DNA from: Antedon mediterranea
Taxonomy: Eukaryota; Echinodermata; Crinoidea; Comatulida; Antedonidae
Length of the DNA stretch: 64,000 bases
Reading direction: 5' to 3'
NCBI RefSeq assembly: GCF_964355755.1
Contig: NC_092670.1
Coordinates: 8,741,201-8,805,200, forward strand
Under the pieces are notes generated by a model. That model was given only the letters and a program-made list of their open reading frames with translations, searched no databases and was not told where the DNA came from. Position numbers and translations under genes: made by a program. Below are positions 32,750-44,863 of this stretch, piece by piece (position 1 is the first letter of the stretch; every line of letters begins with the position of its first letter).

Positions 32750-32778
32750 CTTTCCTGCCGACATTTTACTGGACTTTC
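32750..32778 (-). CDS. Sulfotransferase copy B, exon 2 (29-nt micro-exon)
   Basis: Acceptor TTTTAATAG, then 29 nt, then donor GTAAGAC. It reads GKSSKMSAGK after taking G from exon 1 and ends in phase 0, as the catalytic exon at 20261 needs. Length and edges are conserved with the copy A micro-exon at 17318-17346. The NTS sequon of copy A is not conserved. Confidence 0.7.
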
Positions 32779-33016
32779 CTATTAAAAAAGAAAATTTTAT
32801 AATTCAACAAATATTTTATGTTCAATTAAACAAGACAATTATTCATTGAAATATTTTGTACACGAATGTGAAGCACCTTTCTCTCGGATATTTATCAGTG
32901 ACAAAAGACTCGAACATCAACTTACAACTACACCAATATAGGCCTACGGTAAATTTTTTATATAACACCCATTCTCAACAAACAACTCGTATAAAATTAA
33001 AACATGAATTACCAAC

Positions 33017-33086
33017 CTGCGTAAGAAACCCAATGCACTACTGAATAGTTCATAATAAATGCAAAGACAGTGAGTCCAAAACATAT
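33017..33086 (-). CDS. Sulfotransferase copy B, exon 1 (anchor), start codon uncertain
   Basis: Homologous to the copy A anchor: GLTVFAFIMNYSVVHW before the conserved donor CAG|GTTGGT (exon end 33017, phase 1). Unlike copy A, no ATG opens this frame upstream of the hydrophobic run; an in-frame TGA lies at 33087-33089. The first in-frame ATG (33053) is inside the anchor and would shorten it to about 11 residues. An upstream ATG at about 33092 is one frame off. Either a 5' exon supplies the start, or a shorter anchor is used, or copy B is newly inactivated. Confidence 0.55.
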
Positions 33087-33696
33087 TCATAACGTAAATA
33101 ATTATTTACCTGTTATTCCAATTAATTTTTGAAAATCTTTTTGTTCGCACTAAATTGAAAAGAAAATCTGTAATGGATGATTTTAACTGAACGTTTTGTA
33201 TTCGTTTAATGGCAGAATATTTTTATTCGTTGAAATCTCAATCCGACTCATTCTCCATATTCAACTAAATCATGGATAGGCCACAACAGTAGCATATAAT
33301 ATAATTTCTTACTACAAGCATGCACATGGGATGCATATTTTAAGATCTGTCTAGAGAAAAAATCTTTAAACTAATAAACACCTTTGAAATAATAAATAAA
33401 TAAATAATATATTCACAAAGCCTATTGTCTATAAGACGGTTCTCTAATTAGATTATTTATAATAGATTTTTTTCAAGAAAGTTTAAAACTACAAAATTGC
33501 CTTTTTACGTTTCATTTTATTCATCTTTCATGTTTTGGGGGATGATAGACAATTTTTGAAAGAACTATTTGTGGCATAGCGCCATCACACATGTCCAATC
33601 ATCAAGGACGACTAAAGCTATGAATGAGGAGGATAGTAGTCAAAGTTGGTTTTTCTAGCGTACGTATGCCTAAAGTACGCTAGTCAAATCACAGTA
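33087..33696. promoter_or_regulatory. Intergenic region between two divergent genes
   Basis: About 0.6 kb separates the anchor exon of sulfotransferase B (minus) from the signal-peptide exon of the glycoprotein gene (plus), so both promoters probably lie here. A 9-bp-arm hairpin, CTAGCGTAC ... GTACGCTAG (33655-33683), sits just before the glycoprotein ATG, in its likely 5' UTR. I identify no TATA element with confidence. Confidence 0.4.
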
Positions 33697-33765
33697 ATGG
33701 ATCAAAGGTTGTATGCACTTCCCGTGCTTTTAACAGCTTGGATAACTCAAATAATCTGCGTTCAG
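33697..33765 (+). CDS. Mucin-like membrane glycoprotein, exon 1 (signal peptide)
   Basis: ATG at 33697, 23 codons, then a near-ideal donor CAG|GTAAGA. It encodes a signal peptide: MDQR, then a hydrophobic core YALPVLLTAWITQIIC, then VQ. It ends in phase 0, matching both exon 2 and exon 3. It is too short for an ORF scan. It belongs to the four-exon gene ending at 50160. Confidence 0.7.
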
Positions 33766-34303
33766 GTAAGAATCGTATCATTCTCGTACTTAAATTTGGA
33801 TATCTATTTTCCGTTTTAATTACAATACACATAGGCTATGTGTTTAAAATTAGGTTCGGTAAGATCATAAAACATGGATTACTATACAAACACGTCAATA
33901 GCGGTTATTCATAAAGCGCCCTTGTTTCGGGTTATTTAGTCTGCTATCGATCATTCTGATGAAAATTGATTTGGTTATTATATTATTTATAAAGCACTGA
34001 TATTTTATAGCTTTTCCATTTTTATGTAATTTGTGCATGATTTATCTATTATAACAAACAGTTTAGATTTACAGCGTCTATTTAGACAACGAACTTGTCC
34101 TCCTTTTTTTATCCTGCAAAAAAAATCAAAATATTCATAAATATTTCAATAGCTCATCATTCGGTCGTTGTGTGCATAAAAATGTTGTTTCATGTTAAAT
34201 TTATTTAAAATTTTAAATGGATTAAAATTATATGCTAGAAAGGTATCCTCGTAGGCATATGTGAAGCCGAGTAGGCCCTATTCGTAACAAATACAGATAG
34301 CTT

Positions 34304-34620
34304 AATACTATAACCACGACTTTTGCAACCATTTTTACCACTTGGAGTAACAATTTTATGTAAATTAAATACTATAACCAAACTTTGCAACCATACCTTG
34401 GAGTAACAATTCCATATAATGAAATATTATAACCAACCTTAATTGCAACCATTTTACAACTTGGAGTAACAATTCTATGTAAATAAAATAATGTAACGAA
34501 CCTTTCCAACCATTTTACCACTCTGAGTAAAAATTCTATGTAAATAAAATATTGTAACCAACCTTTGCAACCATACGACTCAGAGTAAAATTTCTATGTA
34601 AATAAAATACTATAACTTGA
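34304..34620. repeat. Degenerate tandem repeat, unit about 60-66 bp, 5 copies
   Basis: Repeats of ACTATAACC....TTTGCAACCAT ... GAGTAACAATTCTATGTAAATAAAAT with substitutions and small indels. The units are old by divergence. Confidence 0.85.
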
Positions 34621-36984
34621 AATAATAGTGATATTATAATGATGCATAATACCAGAAGAAGTGGGAAAATGAATTATACCTATATTTTAAGTTTTGAAAA
34701 TCGAACCATGTGGGCCACAAAGTTGTTCCCTCTTGTGGTTCTTCTGTAGGCCTACGTAGACTATGACCGTTTTAATGCAGACCTATACTTGATCATCTTA
34801 TTGATTTTATTTGACTCTTTCTAATGATGGGGTCCGTAATATTGGACGCTGGAGCAGGAACCCTTTCGGCTAACTAACATAAAGCACGTATGCCTACACT
34901 ATGTATAAGATTCATTTATCGACGTAGTAGTTCAACATCCAAATAGTTTATATGTGTTTGTGTTATGAACTATGTAGAACTGCATAGCATTATAATTATC
35001 TCCTTTCGACCTAATCTTCGTTTCATTACAAAGAGCAGCAACGATAAAAGCATTTTGCGAGCCTTTTCGTTAATTGTGACTTATTTTGGTACAGAAATAT
35101 TATCAATTCGAGTCACTTGTGCAATAGGCGTAATAAATTTCTAACTTTCTGATGAATGGTTAGAAATAGCAGCTGTTTATGTGCAATATATCTATGCAAT
35201 TTATTCGCAACGTATAAAATTTCCAGAAATAAAGTGTAATTCATCTCCACCTTTACATTATATTTAATTTAAACTTCTCGTATACGGTCTATAAGTGAAA
35301 TATTATATGGCGTGGATGACGCGTGTGGCATCCGGGTGTGACGCGAATCGCGTTTAACATGACACGATGAATTCAATAGTTTATCGACAGTAGGCCTACA
35401 TGTAGGCATACTACAACTACTTCAGCCCTATTACGAATTACTATTGTTAATCATAGAATATGTGACAGTGTTAAATCTTTTGTAGGTATAGTGTATAGAA
35501 GTTTTTTTATTTTCTAAATAAAAATAATATGTTTTTGATAAAAGAAATTATTATGTTTTCCTACTGCGAGCTCCTTTAGGTTCAATGTTAGAAAAGCACA
35601 ATCAATGATTAAAATTGAGATTTGTGAAATCATGAAAAAACTTACTTAAGACCTTTTCAATTACAGACTCCTCATCCAAAAACATTTTTTTCCTATTATA
35701 AAACCTCCAATTAAGACCCTTTACACACAGTTGATTAAAATTATGAGATTTGTGAAAGCACGTTAAGACCCTTTCCAGTAAGAAACATCGAATTAAAAGC
35801 ATCCCACCTTTATACAGCCCCACCCCAACATCCTCCTCAATTCAACGTATTTTACATAAAACAAAACTAAAAACCTTTAAAAGCCAGCCCATAATTATGT
35901 GTGTTTCTATCGTCCGTCTATTATGGCCACTAACATGCCCAAAAATGGACATTTCTCTGCTGTAATCCCAATCCATTAGAAATGTCCATTTTATATACCA
36001 ATCGTAAATTGATTTATCAGATAATGAAACAATTTGACCATTTATGCCGATATCTTTGACACGTGCTGTGATGTACTAAACGTACAAGTAAAAGCACGTA
36101 CTATGAATCTGATGTCTGTCTTGTTGAACATGTCCAACTTTTATGTTATACACAGTTATAATCATGATTTCAAAATATTTTTTTACATTTCTCAATATTT
36201 TTCCAATAGAAACTACTGTAACTGTAAGTTCTGGAAAAAATGGTTTCTTAAAAACCTCTAATTAGAGATCTTTAAATCAAAGAAAAACAAATAAATACGG
36301 AACTCATATTCATAATAATATAAACACCCTATGATTTATTAACAACCTTCTACTATAAGACATGATAAATACTCGTTCCAAGTACAAGTCCCAAGCCCAA
36401 CCAACATCTCACAATATTCAAACTTTACGCAGATAAACTATTGAGACTTACTTACTAATATTATTCACATATCCTCAGTATAGGGATGGAGTTAGCCTAA
36501 TGTAAGAAATATCATATTTCCATATTATCTGTGTTAACGTTATAATTATATGGATCAATCAATGCTGTACTATCCGTCCAGTCTATTGTGTACAATTTAA
36601 TAAAAACCCTTTGAAGCCATTTCGATCAATATTCGTGTATCTCATAATCCGACATTTACTAACGTATTTGCGACGCTTCAAATTGAGTGATATATGAAAA
36701 TTGACGCAAGAAATATCACATTTCACAGGAAACGCAATATGACGATATAATCAGACGCAAGGCGGAATGATTTTGACACAAGTTAGAAAGCCTCGATATA
36801 ATGTGTGTTTGCAAATACAAAAATATAAGGCATATCAATACATGATCATGTAGAAAAATTCTGATTTAAATAAAATAATTCTCTTAGGCCTATTGAAAAA
36901 TGATAAATATGTAAACGGCAAAACATACGATGTTTATTTTAGTTATTGACAACCTGTCAAGGTATTGCAAATCGAAGGTGCTTT

Positions 36985-37250
36985 AGACAAAATATCAACA
37001 GAAACTAAACTGACGAAATATCAATAGAAACTAAACTGACGAAATATCAATAGAAAATATACTGACAAAATATCAACAGAAAATTTATTGACAAAATATC
37101 ACCAGGAAATTGTAAAAATATCAACAGAAAAATGTACTGAAAAAATATCAACGGAACATTTTTAAAACAGAAAATGCGCTGACAAAATAGCAACAGAAAA
37201 TTAAACTGACAATATCAATCAGAGAAAACTGAACTGACAAAATTTGCACT
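36985..37250. repeat. Degenerate tandem repeat, unit about 28 bp
   Basis: Successive variants of CTGACAAAATATCAACAGAAAAT, about nine or ten copies, heavily mutated towards the right end. Confidence 0.8.
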
Positions 37251-37870
37251 GAACATTTTCAACAAACATGTACTGTAAAATTTATCAAAAGTATCCTCTA
37301 ATTCACAGACAAAATATGAACAGAACAGTTACAAATCGCAACAGACGGGAAGCAACAGACAACATAGATCCATTCGATATCATAAAACAAACAAAAAACA
37401 GACGGTTTGATTAATGTAGCAAATTCCTCAAAGTACAATAATGGCTACAGATGGCATTGTAGTTTAGCATCCAGCCTTCGCTTTTGGATTATGTAATAAA
37501 TCATTTATCTCGTTTCCATTTTAAATAAAAAACAAACACTTAAATATCACAGACGGTGTTAATTGTACAATGAAAAAGAAATAGTGTTTACACTTGGTTG
37601 TTGTTTAACACCTACTCCTGTAGTTTTATAGTACATTTTAAACCTCAATGCGGTATTTTATTATTAAAATAATTGCATTCCCCCAAAACACAATTATTGA
37701 CGCCACTTTCTACGCTACTGAAGAGAATTGAACAAACTATCTAGTGTTATTAAAAACAGAAAATTAATGAAGACCCCTTTATCTATAACGCAACAAAACC
37801 TTATGGAAAATTAAGTTATTCTTAATAAAATATTTTTTCATGAACCAAACAAAAATAAATAAGAAATTTG

Positions 37871-37897
37871 AGGGGGGTGGGGGATGGGGGGGGGGAT
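37871..37897 (+). other. Poly-G tract with G-quadruplex potential
   Basis: GAGGGGGGTGGGGGATGGGGGGGGGG-type run in an otherwise AT-rich intron. Confidence 0.6.
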
Positions 37898-38035
37898 TCT
37901 ATTCAAAATATACGTTAATATTTTAATAGTTCAATTGTTCAAACTTTTTTTTAAACTCTCATTTAAATTTTTCTAAAATTCATTTATGACAAATATAGTT
38001 TTCTCTGTGTTTATTTTTAGTATATTGCTTGTAAA

Positions 38036-38106
38036 TCAGTGATATGACTTCATCGTGTCTATGAGCACGTCACTTGTCACATAAAGTTTGATAGTGTAGA
38101 CAGAGA
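38036..38106. mobile_element. MITE family A, right-end fragment
   Basis: GATATGACTTCATCGTGTC ... GTCACATAAAGTTTGATAGTGTAGACAGAG matches the right half of the full family A copies. Confidence 0.7.
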
Positions 38107-38572
38107 TAACAACGTTATATCGCCACTTATCTTTCTATTATAAAACTATGATCAACACAATCTAAAAATACTATTATACAGTATGTCCAATGAGGAGATG
38201 TTTTTAGATATAAATCCGAATTGACAATATGGAAAAATACTGTAAAACAAATGTTTACGTACTCTTCAAAAAATGTATGCACAGATGTAAACCACAGTAA
38301 ACCAGACATGACATAACTTACATAGGAAGCCATGAGGGCCAAAATAGACAACAAAATAGTATTCGTAAAGACAAAATTCAAGAATTGCTGTGTGTTGATT
38401 TATGGGTTGTCTCACTTCTGGTTGTCCATAATGTACCTCTAACCAATATTTTTGATTTTTCAAACATCTCTTTATTTTCATATTAAACGAAGTGATGAGC
38501 TTTTAATGACTATTAGTTCTACCATCCAGAACTGATCTTCATAACAAAATATCCAACATTGGCCTATATATC

Positions 38573-38794
38573 GTTTGCGGTACACCACAATAATATATAG
38601 TTCTGAGTACTGTTGATTTACTCTGATCGTCCTCGGGTTTAGCCTTAACCAGTCCCATCCATTTTCACTTAAATTCCCAGTTTCACTTAAATTCCCAGTT
38701 TCATGTGCTTTCTGCATTCTTATTCATTCGAAACGTTGAGAAACACAACAGTTCTTTTCATAACTTTAATATTTTCTCGTGGTGTACCGCAAAC
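38573..38794. mobile_element. 222-bp element with 16-bp perfect terminal inverted repeats
   Basis: GTTTGCGGTACACCAC (38573-38588) is the exact complement of 38779-38794. The interior has no ORF, and a 15-bp direct repeat (CACTTAAATTCCCAGTTT) lies inside. I could not define a target duplication. Family unknown. Confidence 0.55.
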
Positions 38795-39989
38795 TTTATT
38801 GTCTTCGCCATCATACAAACCTTTCAAATAATGTTATGTATTTCCTTTTTTTAAATTGTGTATGGATCCAGATACCCTTAACCAGTAAGCAAGGTGTAAA
38901 AAATCAATCAACAACAATAATTATGAATATCGATTAACACGATACATATCGATCAATCCAATACTAAGTTACAAGTGTTTGTCTGGATCGTCATTTAGAA
39001 ATTCCTAGTAAAATTCATTGCAAAACCTGTGTGGTCTTTTTTCTATTGTTCTGTTCTTAACGGCTAAAATATCTCGGGTATTATTTTTCAGTTTTTAGTC
39101 ACTTCAACATGAAAATCTAAACCTTCTTTATTAAATCGTATAGACAGCCCCAAATACTGACTTAATGAATTACAGACAATTGTCGATTCGAAATCGGCGC
39201 AAGTTTAATGTTATAATTAGCCATTCTCCATCATTGAAATATATTGATCTGTTTGTCTTTTCATCTCCATACATCTTTTGTTTATAATGGTTTCATATAA
39301 GCCGAAATAATAATGGGCAAATCGATGAAAGATGAGCAATATTCAGTATTCAAATGTTACCGGTAACTGACTTTGCTGATGCTTTTGATACCGTTCAGTT
39401 AGTACACCTGTATCAATTTAATTTATTTCTGTGTATTGTCTTTTTTTTTTAAGTAGGTCCGGAACATTTTATTGTAATTAAAGGATTGATGTTCAAACGC
39501 GTACCGTACCTAAAGGACCTATACTTTCTCCCAAGTCTGTAGTTATTCCGAGGCTGTATGAAACGCCATATGTGCCAAAATATTTATCTTTTTACTAATA
39601 TTAAGTCAAAACTACAGAAATACAGGACCATACGCTGAAGCTATACCTTCTGATTACTTAACCGTATTGGTTAGTCAGTTTTATCTCGAAAAATAATCGA
39701 ATTCAAAAATTGGGACACGATCTATTATAGGAAAAATCAAAGACGTGTTTAAGTTACGTGTTGTATTAATCATCAGACGCATTCAAGTTAAATCTAAAAT
39801 CAACTTTAATAAACGAATATCACAATCATTAATTTCTTTACATTAAAATAACATATCCGCAATTCAACACATATTCGTTTATATTATTTTATACTCTAAC
39901 TTGTCCTTGTTTATGCGCTATGCAAAAAGCTATTCATTGCATAATGTCAATGGCCGAACAGTGATAGAACGTATAGTCTTCCCGGATAT

Positions 39990-40150
39990 GTTATAGTAAG
40001 CACTTCAAAACATACGCTCAGCGTACATCATTAGTCCGTGTGAAAACCTACTATACTATATTTCGAAATGAGTAGGAGATTACCCCGGTGTATCAGTTCC
40101 ACACTTCCCTTATAGACGGTGCCTTATACGGCTGCAAAGGTCATCACGTA
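39990..40150 (+). mobile_element. SINE relic (central domain and 3' part)
   Basis: ATTTCGAAATGAGTAGGAG and ATTACCCCGGTGTATCAG, then GACGGTGCCTTATACGG, match the central core of the SINE at 16489 and its tail as seen at 45280. The tRNA head is not recognisable. Confidence 0.65.
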
Positions 40151-41134
40151 TCCATGAGAGGCACATTACATTGAAAATGTTAACATTTAAGCCAATATAA
40201 GTGCTCTGTGTAACATAATTATATTTTTTTGTTCATCACAAAATAATATCAATAAAACTAACACAGACAAAAAAAACAATCAAAATAAGTTGGCCCTATT
40301 TGAGGCAAAATATATGATGTTGACCTTTATATATTGTCGAAGCGCACTGTGCTAGGGTACCCATTTAAAGACTGGGCTCTAAATTAGTATTATTCATTAA
40401 TAACAGCCTTATTCGAAGAAACGAAAAATACGTTGAAAAAATATAATATAGAAAAATTATAAATTAACCATATTCAATAATCACGTGAAACTGTGTGATT
40501 ATGACGTATCAAAAAGGGATGCAAATTGCTTTTTAAACTAAAAGTGGATTTAAAACATAATGTAAACGTAATATAAATTGCCTACGCTTTTTGTAGAAAA
40601 AAAATGTTTATTTTGCATACTCCCTAAACTTCGCATATCTTTTAATATATGTAAGATCACCGATACCGATCACTCCATGTGGATCCAAATTATAGCACAT
40701 GTCTAGGCCTATTTATGTTAAGAGTTGATATTTTGTAATCCGACACAATTATAAATTTTATATTTTGTTAATTATTTTATTTAATTATGTTTTATTTGTT
40801 TTCTTATTTGATTACACCGTACACCGAAATTGAATAGTCACAATTTGGTATAAATGTAAATTACATTTATGTATACTATTATATTTACGTTCATCATGTA
40901 TAAATATCATTATGCTGTGCATTATTTCACATTACTGTTATTAATAATTCATTATTTTCATTGCTACTCATTATTATATAGGCCTAGCTCTGCTCGGTTG
41001 CTGTAACGCAATAATTAACACTATTATTATAACCATTTATCATGGTACATATCTAGAAATATGGAAGCTCATCATTCAATGCATGGTTACCTTGCATGTG
41101 TTAGTTTTTGGTAGGGGTAGGCCGTTTTCTTCCC

Positions 41135-41465
41135 CTAAAGATGTATTGTCCCCTAAAAAAATAATTCTTAACAAAGATTTTGTTTAATATGTCATTTTAA
41201 TGTAACTTCCTAATAATTTGACCAAAAATTGGGTCGAGAAAAATGTATTTACCTGAAAAACTGCAGTTTAACGCAAAAAGTGGTCAAATTGGCTGCCAGC
41301 CAATGGGTTTTTGGTTGATTGAACCATTTATCTTGTCATTTTATCAGTGAAAACATTTTTTTTCTATGGAAGTGATTAACTTTATATACCTACAAAATAG
41401 AATATTCAAAGTCTGATTTAATTAATCTTCATTTTTCATGTTTTTGGGGACCAATACATCTTTAA
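41135..41465. mobile_element. MITE family B, copy 1
   Basis: Ends are TAAAGATGTATTGTCCCC ... GGGGACCAATACATCTTTA. The middle contains the palindrome TTGGCTGCCAGCCAA. It lies in intron 1, in inverted orientation relative to copy 2 at 43399-43710. Confidence 0.8.
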
Positions 41466-41630
41466 GTAGTACAGGTATATTTTAATATCTTATTTTGTAC
41501 ATTCGTTGTCTATTAGCATTAATTAATACGAATAATAAATAAATAACCTCTAAAACTATTTATATAGAGACTAGATTTCCATTCACAATGTCACGTAATT
41601 GTTGTACGATATTAGGCTTACTGTTAATCT

Positions 41631-42006
41631 ACGTTCACACTGTTCTCGGAATTCGGTCAGGAAATGAGATTTTGAAAAATTGTGTAATAAGGGATAATAA
41701 CCATTCACACTAAGATTTTGTGCAAAAAGTACGTGTATTTATTATTAATATTATGAATTGAAAACAAGCGACATTGTTTTAATTCATCGCTTGTGACTGG
41801 TCAACTAACCTACGTTGCGTTGCCTCCTTGTGTTGCGGCTCAAGTGGGAACCAGGCTTAAGGACGTAAGTACAATGTAATTTATTTGACCAATCGCGATG
41901 AATTATTTGAACTGTCACTTGTAATTTGTTGGTTGGCTTGAGTTCACGTCCTTGCGTTGCGTCTCTCTTAACCTGGGCCGAATCGGGGCTCAGAGTGTGA
42001 ACGTTG
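41631..42006. mobile_element. MITE with ACGTTCACACT termini, composite
   Basis: ACGTTCACACTGTTCTC at the left is mirrored by CAGAGTGTGAACGT at the right. Inside, at about 41810-41860, is a right end of the family C element (TGCGTTGCCTCCTTGTGTTGCG ... GTGGGAACCAGGCTT), and CTTGCGTTGCGTCTC recurs near the right end, suggesting nesting. Confidence 0.65.
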
Positions 42007-42230
42007 CCTTAATACGTCTGTACTACCATACTATTACTCCTATCTTTTCTATTCTATGACTACACCGTATTAAATGCATCTTTTTATGAGTAAATCATAT
42101 CATATTTGGGTGGTTACAGTTTACAGTGTTGAATAAAGCAAACAGAAACGTCAAACACTGAATGCTACCAACATAAGCAGACTATACTAACACAAATCGC
42201 CAACTATCAAATTGAATTCCATTTATTGAT

Positions 42231-42350
42231 CTTCGGCTGCACTAGCAAACTAGTTTGACAAAAAACACTGTGATATGCCCAAATATGGTAGTGATATGCT
42301 TAAATATGGTAGTGATATGACGCCATCATGTCCATATATGAGTGTTGACA
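42231..42350. mobile_element. MITE family A, diverged copy
   Basis: CTGCACTAGCAAACTAGTTTGAC ... ATGCCCAAATATGGTAGTGATATG with a duplicated 18-20-bp internal block (TATGGTAGTGATATG). The right terminus is decayed. It lies 170 bp upstream of exon 2 of the glycoprotein gene. Confidence 0.7.
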
Positions 42351-42518
42351 GTTTACGTTTCGTTTTTACCCGATCATCACCGTGTGCCTGAGGTATTTAA
42401 TGTATGTTAAATGAAATCACACAAAATGTGTTTGATGGTCGCTTTAGGCGATACATAATTACTTAGACTGCTTCTCTTATTCATTAATTAATTTTCGTAC
42501 TATATCTTGATTTCACAG

Positions 42519-42566
42519 GGAAAATCATGTCAACATAGAGAGGAATTCATTAATCTGCAGTACAAT
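42519..42566 (+). CDS. Mucin-like membrane glycoprotein, exon 2 (48 nt)
   Basis: Acceptor TTGATTTCACAG, 48 nt, donor AAT|GTAAGTAC. It is read in phase 0 and encodes 16 residues (GKSCQHREEFINLQYN) with the first ectodomain cysteine. Since it is phase 0-0 and 48 nt, skipping it would keep the frame. It is flanked by inverted MITE copies. Splice sites and phase agree with both neighbours, but an exon this small needs transcript support. Confidence 0.6.
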
Positions 42567-43093
42567 GTAAGTACACACTTACTGAAAATTTACAAAATAA
42601 ACTATTTTTTTAAAGCGTTTTCTCCGGGCTCAGTGATTCTGTATAGTGTTTTGGAGCTCTCAAAATGTTGTTGGTCATTGTCCTTTTTAACAATACTCTA
42701 AAAATCTTTATTACATGTCTATATTTGATCTATATGTTTTGCTCATAATTTTGCTCTGTGTGTAACTCTGTAGGCCATGTTTTTTAAAAATATACCGTAT
42801 ATGATTATTTTCAATATAGCACTGATATTTAGGGTAATTGACAAGACATTTCAATGTTTTCATACATAAAACGAATAGTTTTTTTATTTCTCTTTAAAAA
42901 AAACCCAAAAAAACACCCGAATTATATCTAGGAACAAAATTCTGCATGAGGCAAATTTTCAGGGTTACAGTAACTTTACTATTGTAAAAATATGAATTTT
43001 TAAAATATTTATGCATGTGGCAGCATCCAAATAGCAGTGAAGCAGAACGAGTGTTGTGAAAGAAACCAATTCATCAATGTTTCCTATTATCCT

Positions 43094-43250
43094 AAAGCTC
43101 ATGTCTACAAACCAGTTTGACAAAAAAAAAGTTGTATGTGCCCAAATATGGTGATATGCTTAAATACGGTATTGATATGACATCATCATGTCCATTATGG
43201 CACATCACATTTTTTTGACACATAAAGTTTGTTAGTGCAGACAGAGCTTT
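43094..43250. mobile_element. MITE family A copy
   Basis: TAAAGCTCATGTCTACAAACC at the left and AGTTTGTTAGTGCAGACAGAGCTTTA at the right, with the shared ATGTGCCCAAATATGG interior. Confidence 0.8.
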
Positions 43251-43398
43251 ACTCTATGTGTGAGAGTACCATTTCCGACCGTCTATGGGTACCATCTATA
43301 TATAAATTCGCTTAGACACAGGCTCCTAAATACCTCTGAGTTGACGATGATGTTAAGGGGACACCCGTCAAATTGTTCTCTTATGTGAGGCTTTCCCT

Positions 43399-43710
43399 TA
43401 AAGATGTATTGTCCCCTAAAAACATGAAAAATGAAGACTAATTAAATAAGACTTTGAATATGTTATTTTGTAGTTTTAATAAAGTTAATCATTTCCATAG
43501 AAAAAAAACGAAAAAAAAATAATGTTTTTACTTGTAAAATGACAAAATAAACCGTTGAATTGAACCAAAAATCCATTGGCTGGCAGCCAATTTGACCATT
43601 TTTTGCTTTAAATTACATTTTTTCAAGTAAATACATTTCATTTGGATCCAATTTTAACTATTATGTTACATTTTAATGGAATATTCAACATGGGGACAAT
43701 ACATCTTTAA
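43399..43710. mobile_element. MITE family B, copy 2
   Basis: TTAAAGATGTATTGTCCCC at the left and GGGGACAATACATCTTTAA at the right (19-bp perfect inverted repeats), with the central TTGGCTGGCAGCCAA palindrome. It is opposite in orientation to copy 1. Confidence 0.85.
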
Positions 43711-44701
43711 TAGGGTTGGCCATAATTTTAAACAAGTATTGCTACTGGTCGGATGAGCTAGTTAATATGATGATGATAATAAAAATGTTGCTGTTTGATA
43801 AACTATTGAATGCCATGGTTTTGTTGGTGAATCGTGTGACATTAGATTCTAATGCAAACAACATGGTAATGATGGATGATAAAAGTCTAATATATAACTT
43901 GTCATTATGTTTATTATCCCTAACTTATTAGAAAGTTCATTAAAATGTAAACAGACCTACTTGGCTACATATAATTTGAAACTTTAAATGTTTTCGAAAA
44001 TAGTGAATCAGTGAGTGTAGGATAGTTGATCACGTGATGCAAATGGTTACGCACAGTTGATGAAGCCGGATTAATGAGATTTTAAGTGCATGATATTAAC
44101 ACATGTAGTTCTCGTTTGGTGGATATTTGTTGTCTTCACAACAAAAAATACTGTTGCGTTATGTATTATGCACGGAATTAAATAACACAATTAATAATTA
44201 ATTTATGAAAATATTTACGGCGTCTGTGACTCTATTAACCGACGAATTTGATTGGATTAGAAGATTGTTGAAATGCTTTCACCAGAGAAGAGTAAAATTA
44301 CACTCTTCGGCTCCATTCACTTTATCATTTTAAACTTTTAATTGCGGCGAACCCAAGATAAAATATACATTTTTAATCATAGTTATAAACTGCAGTGGTA
44401 CATTAATAAAACATCGGTAAGATAAAATTAGACATAACATCGTTGCGAGATCATCATTAATATTAGCCTACTTTATTGAATCAATTCAAACATTGGTAGT
44501 AAGTAATTAACAACAGATTCATTGAACTGAATAATAATTATTATATTAAAACGAGACCGCATTAATAAAGCAATCGAAGTGAAATTGCTAGGCTAGAAAG
44601 AAAGAAACAGAAAAGCAAACAATGAATGCTACAAACATAAGCAGACTACCGTATGTCATTACTAACACAAATCGCCAACTATCAAATTCAATTCCATTTA
44701 T

Positions 44702-44863
44702 AAAGCTCAGTCTACACTATCAAACACTGTGACAAAAAACTGTGATGTGCCCAAATATGGTAGTGATATGCTTAAATATGGTAGTGATATGACATCATCG
44801 TGTCCATATATGGGCACATCACATGTTTTTGTCACATCAAGTTTGATAGTGTAGACAGAGCTT
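44702..44863. mobile_element. MITE family A copy
   Basis: AAAGCTCAGTCTACACTATC ... GATAGTGTAGACAGAGCTT with the duplicated TATGGTAGTGATATG interior seen also at 42231-42350, so these two form a subfamily. Confidence 0.85.

Larger units (their letters stand above)
33766..42518 (+). other. Intron 1 of the glycoprotein gene (8.75 kb)
   Basis: It contains a 60-66-bp degenerate array (34304-34620), a 28-bp degenerate array (36985-37250) and a G-run at 37871-37897. It also holds several MITEs and a SINE relic, all listed separately. The stretches 34621-36984, 38800-39985 and 40160-41130 hold nothing I can support; small ORFs there have no domain or splice evidence. Additional exons cannot be excluded. 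Confidence 0.5.

Noticed and set aside
38127-38381. 84-codon minus-strand ORF with membrane-like composition
   Set aside because: A donor-like ATGTAAGT is present, but no matching acceptor or phase partner could be found.
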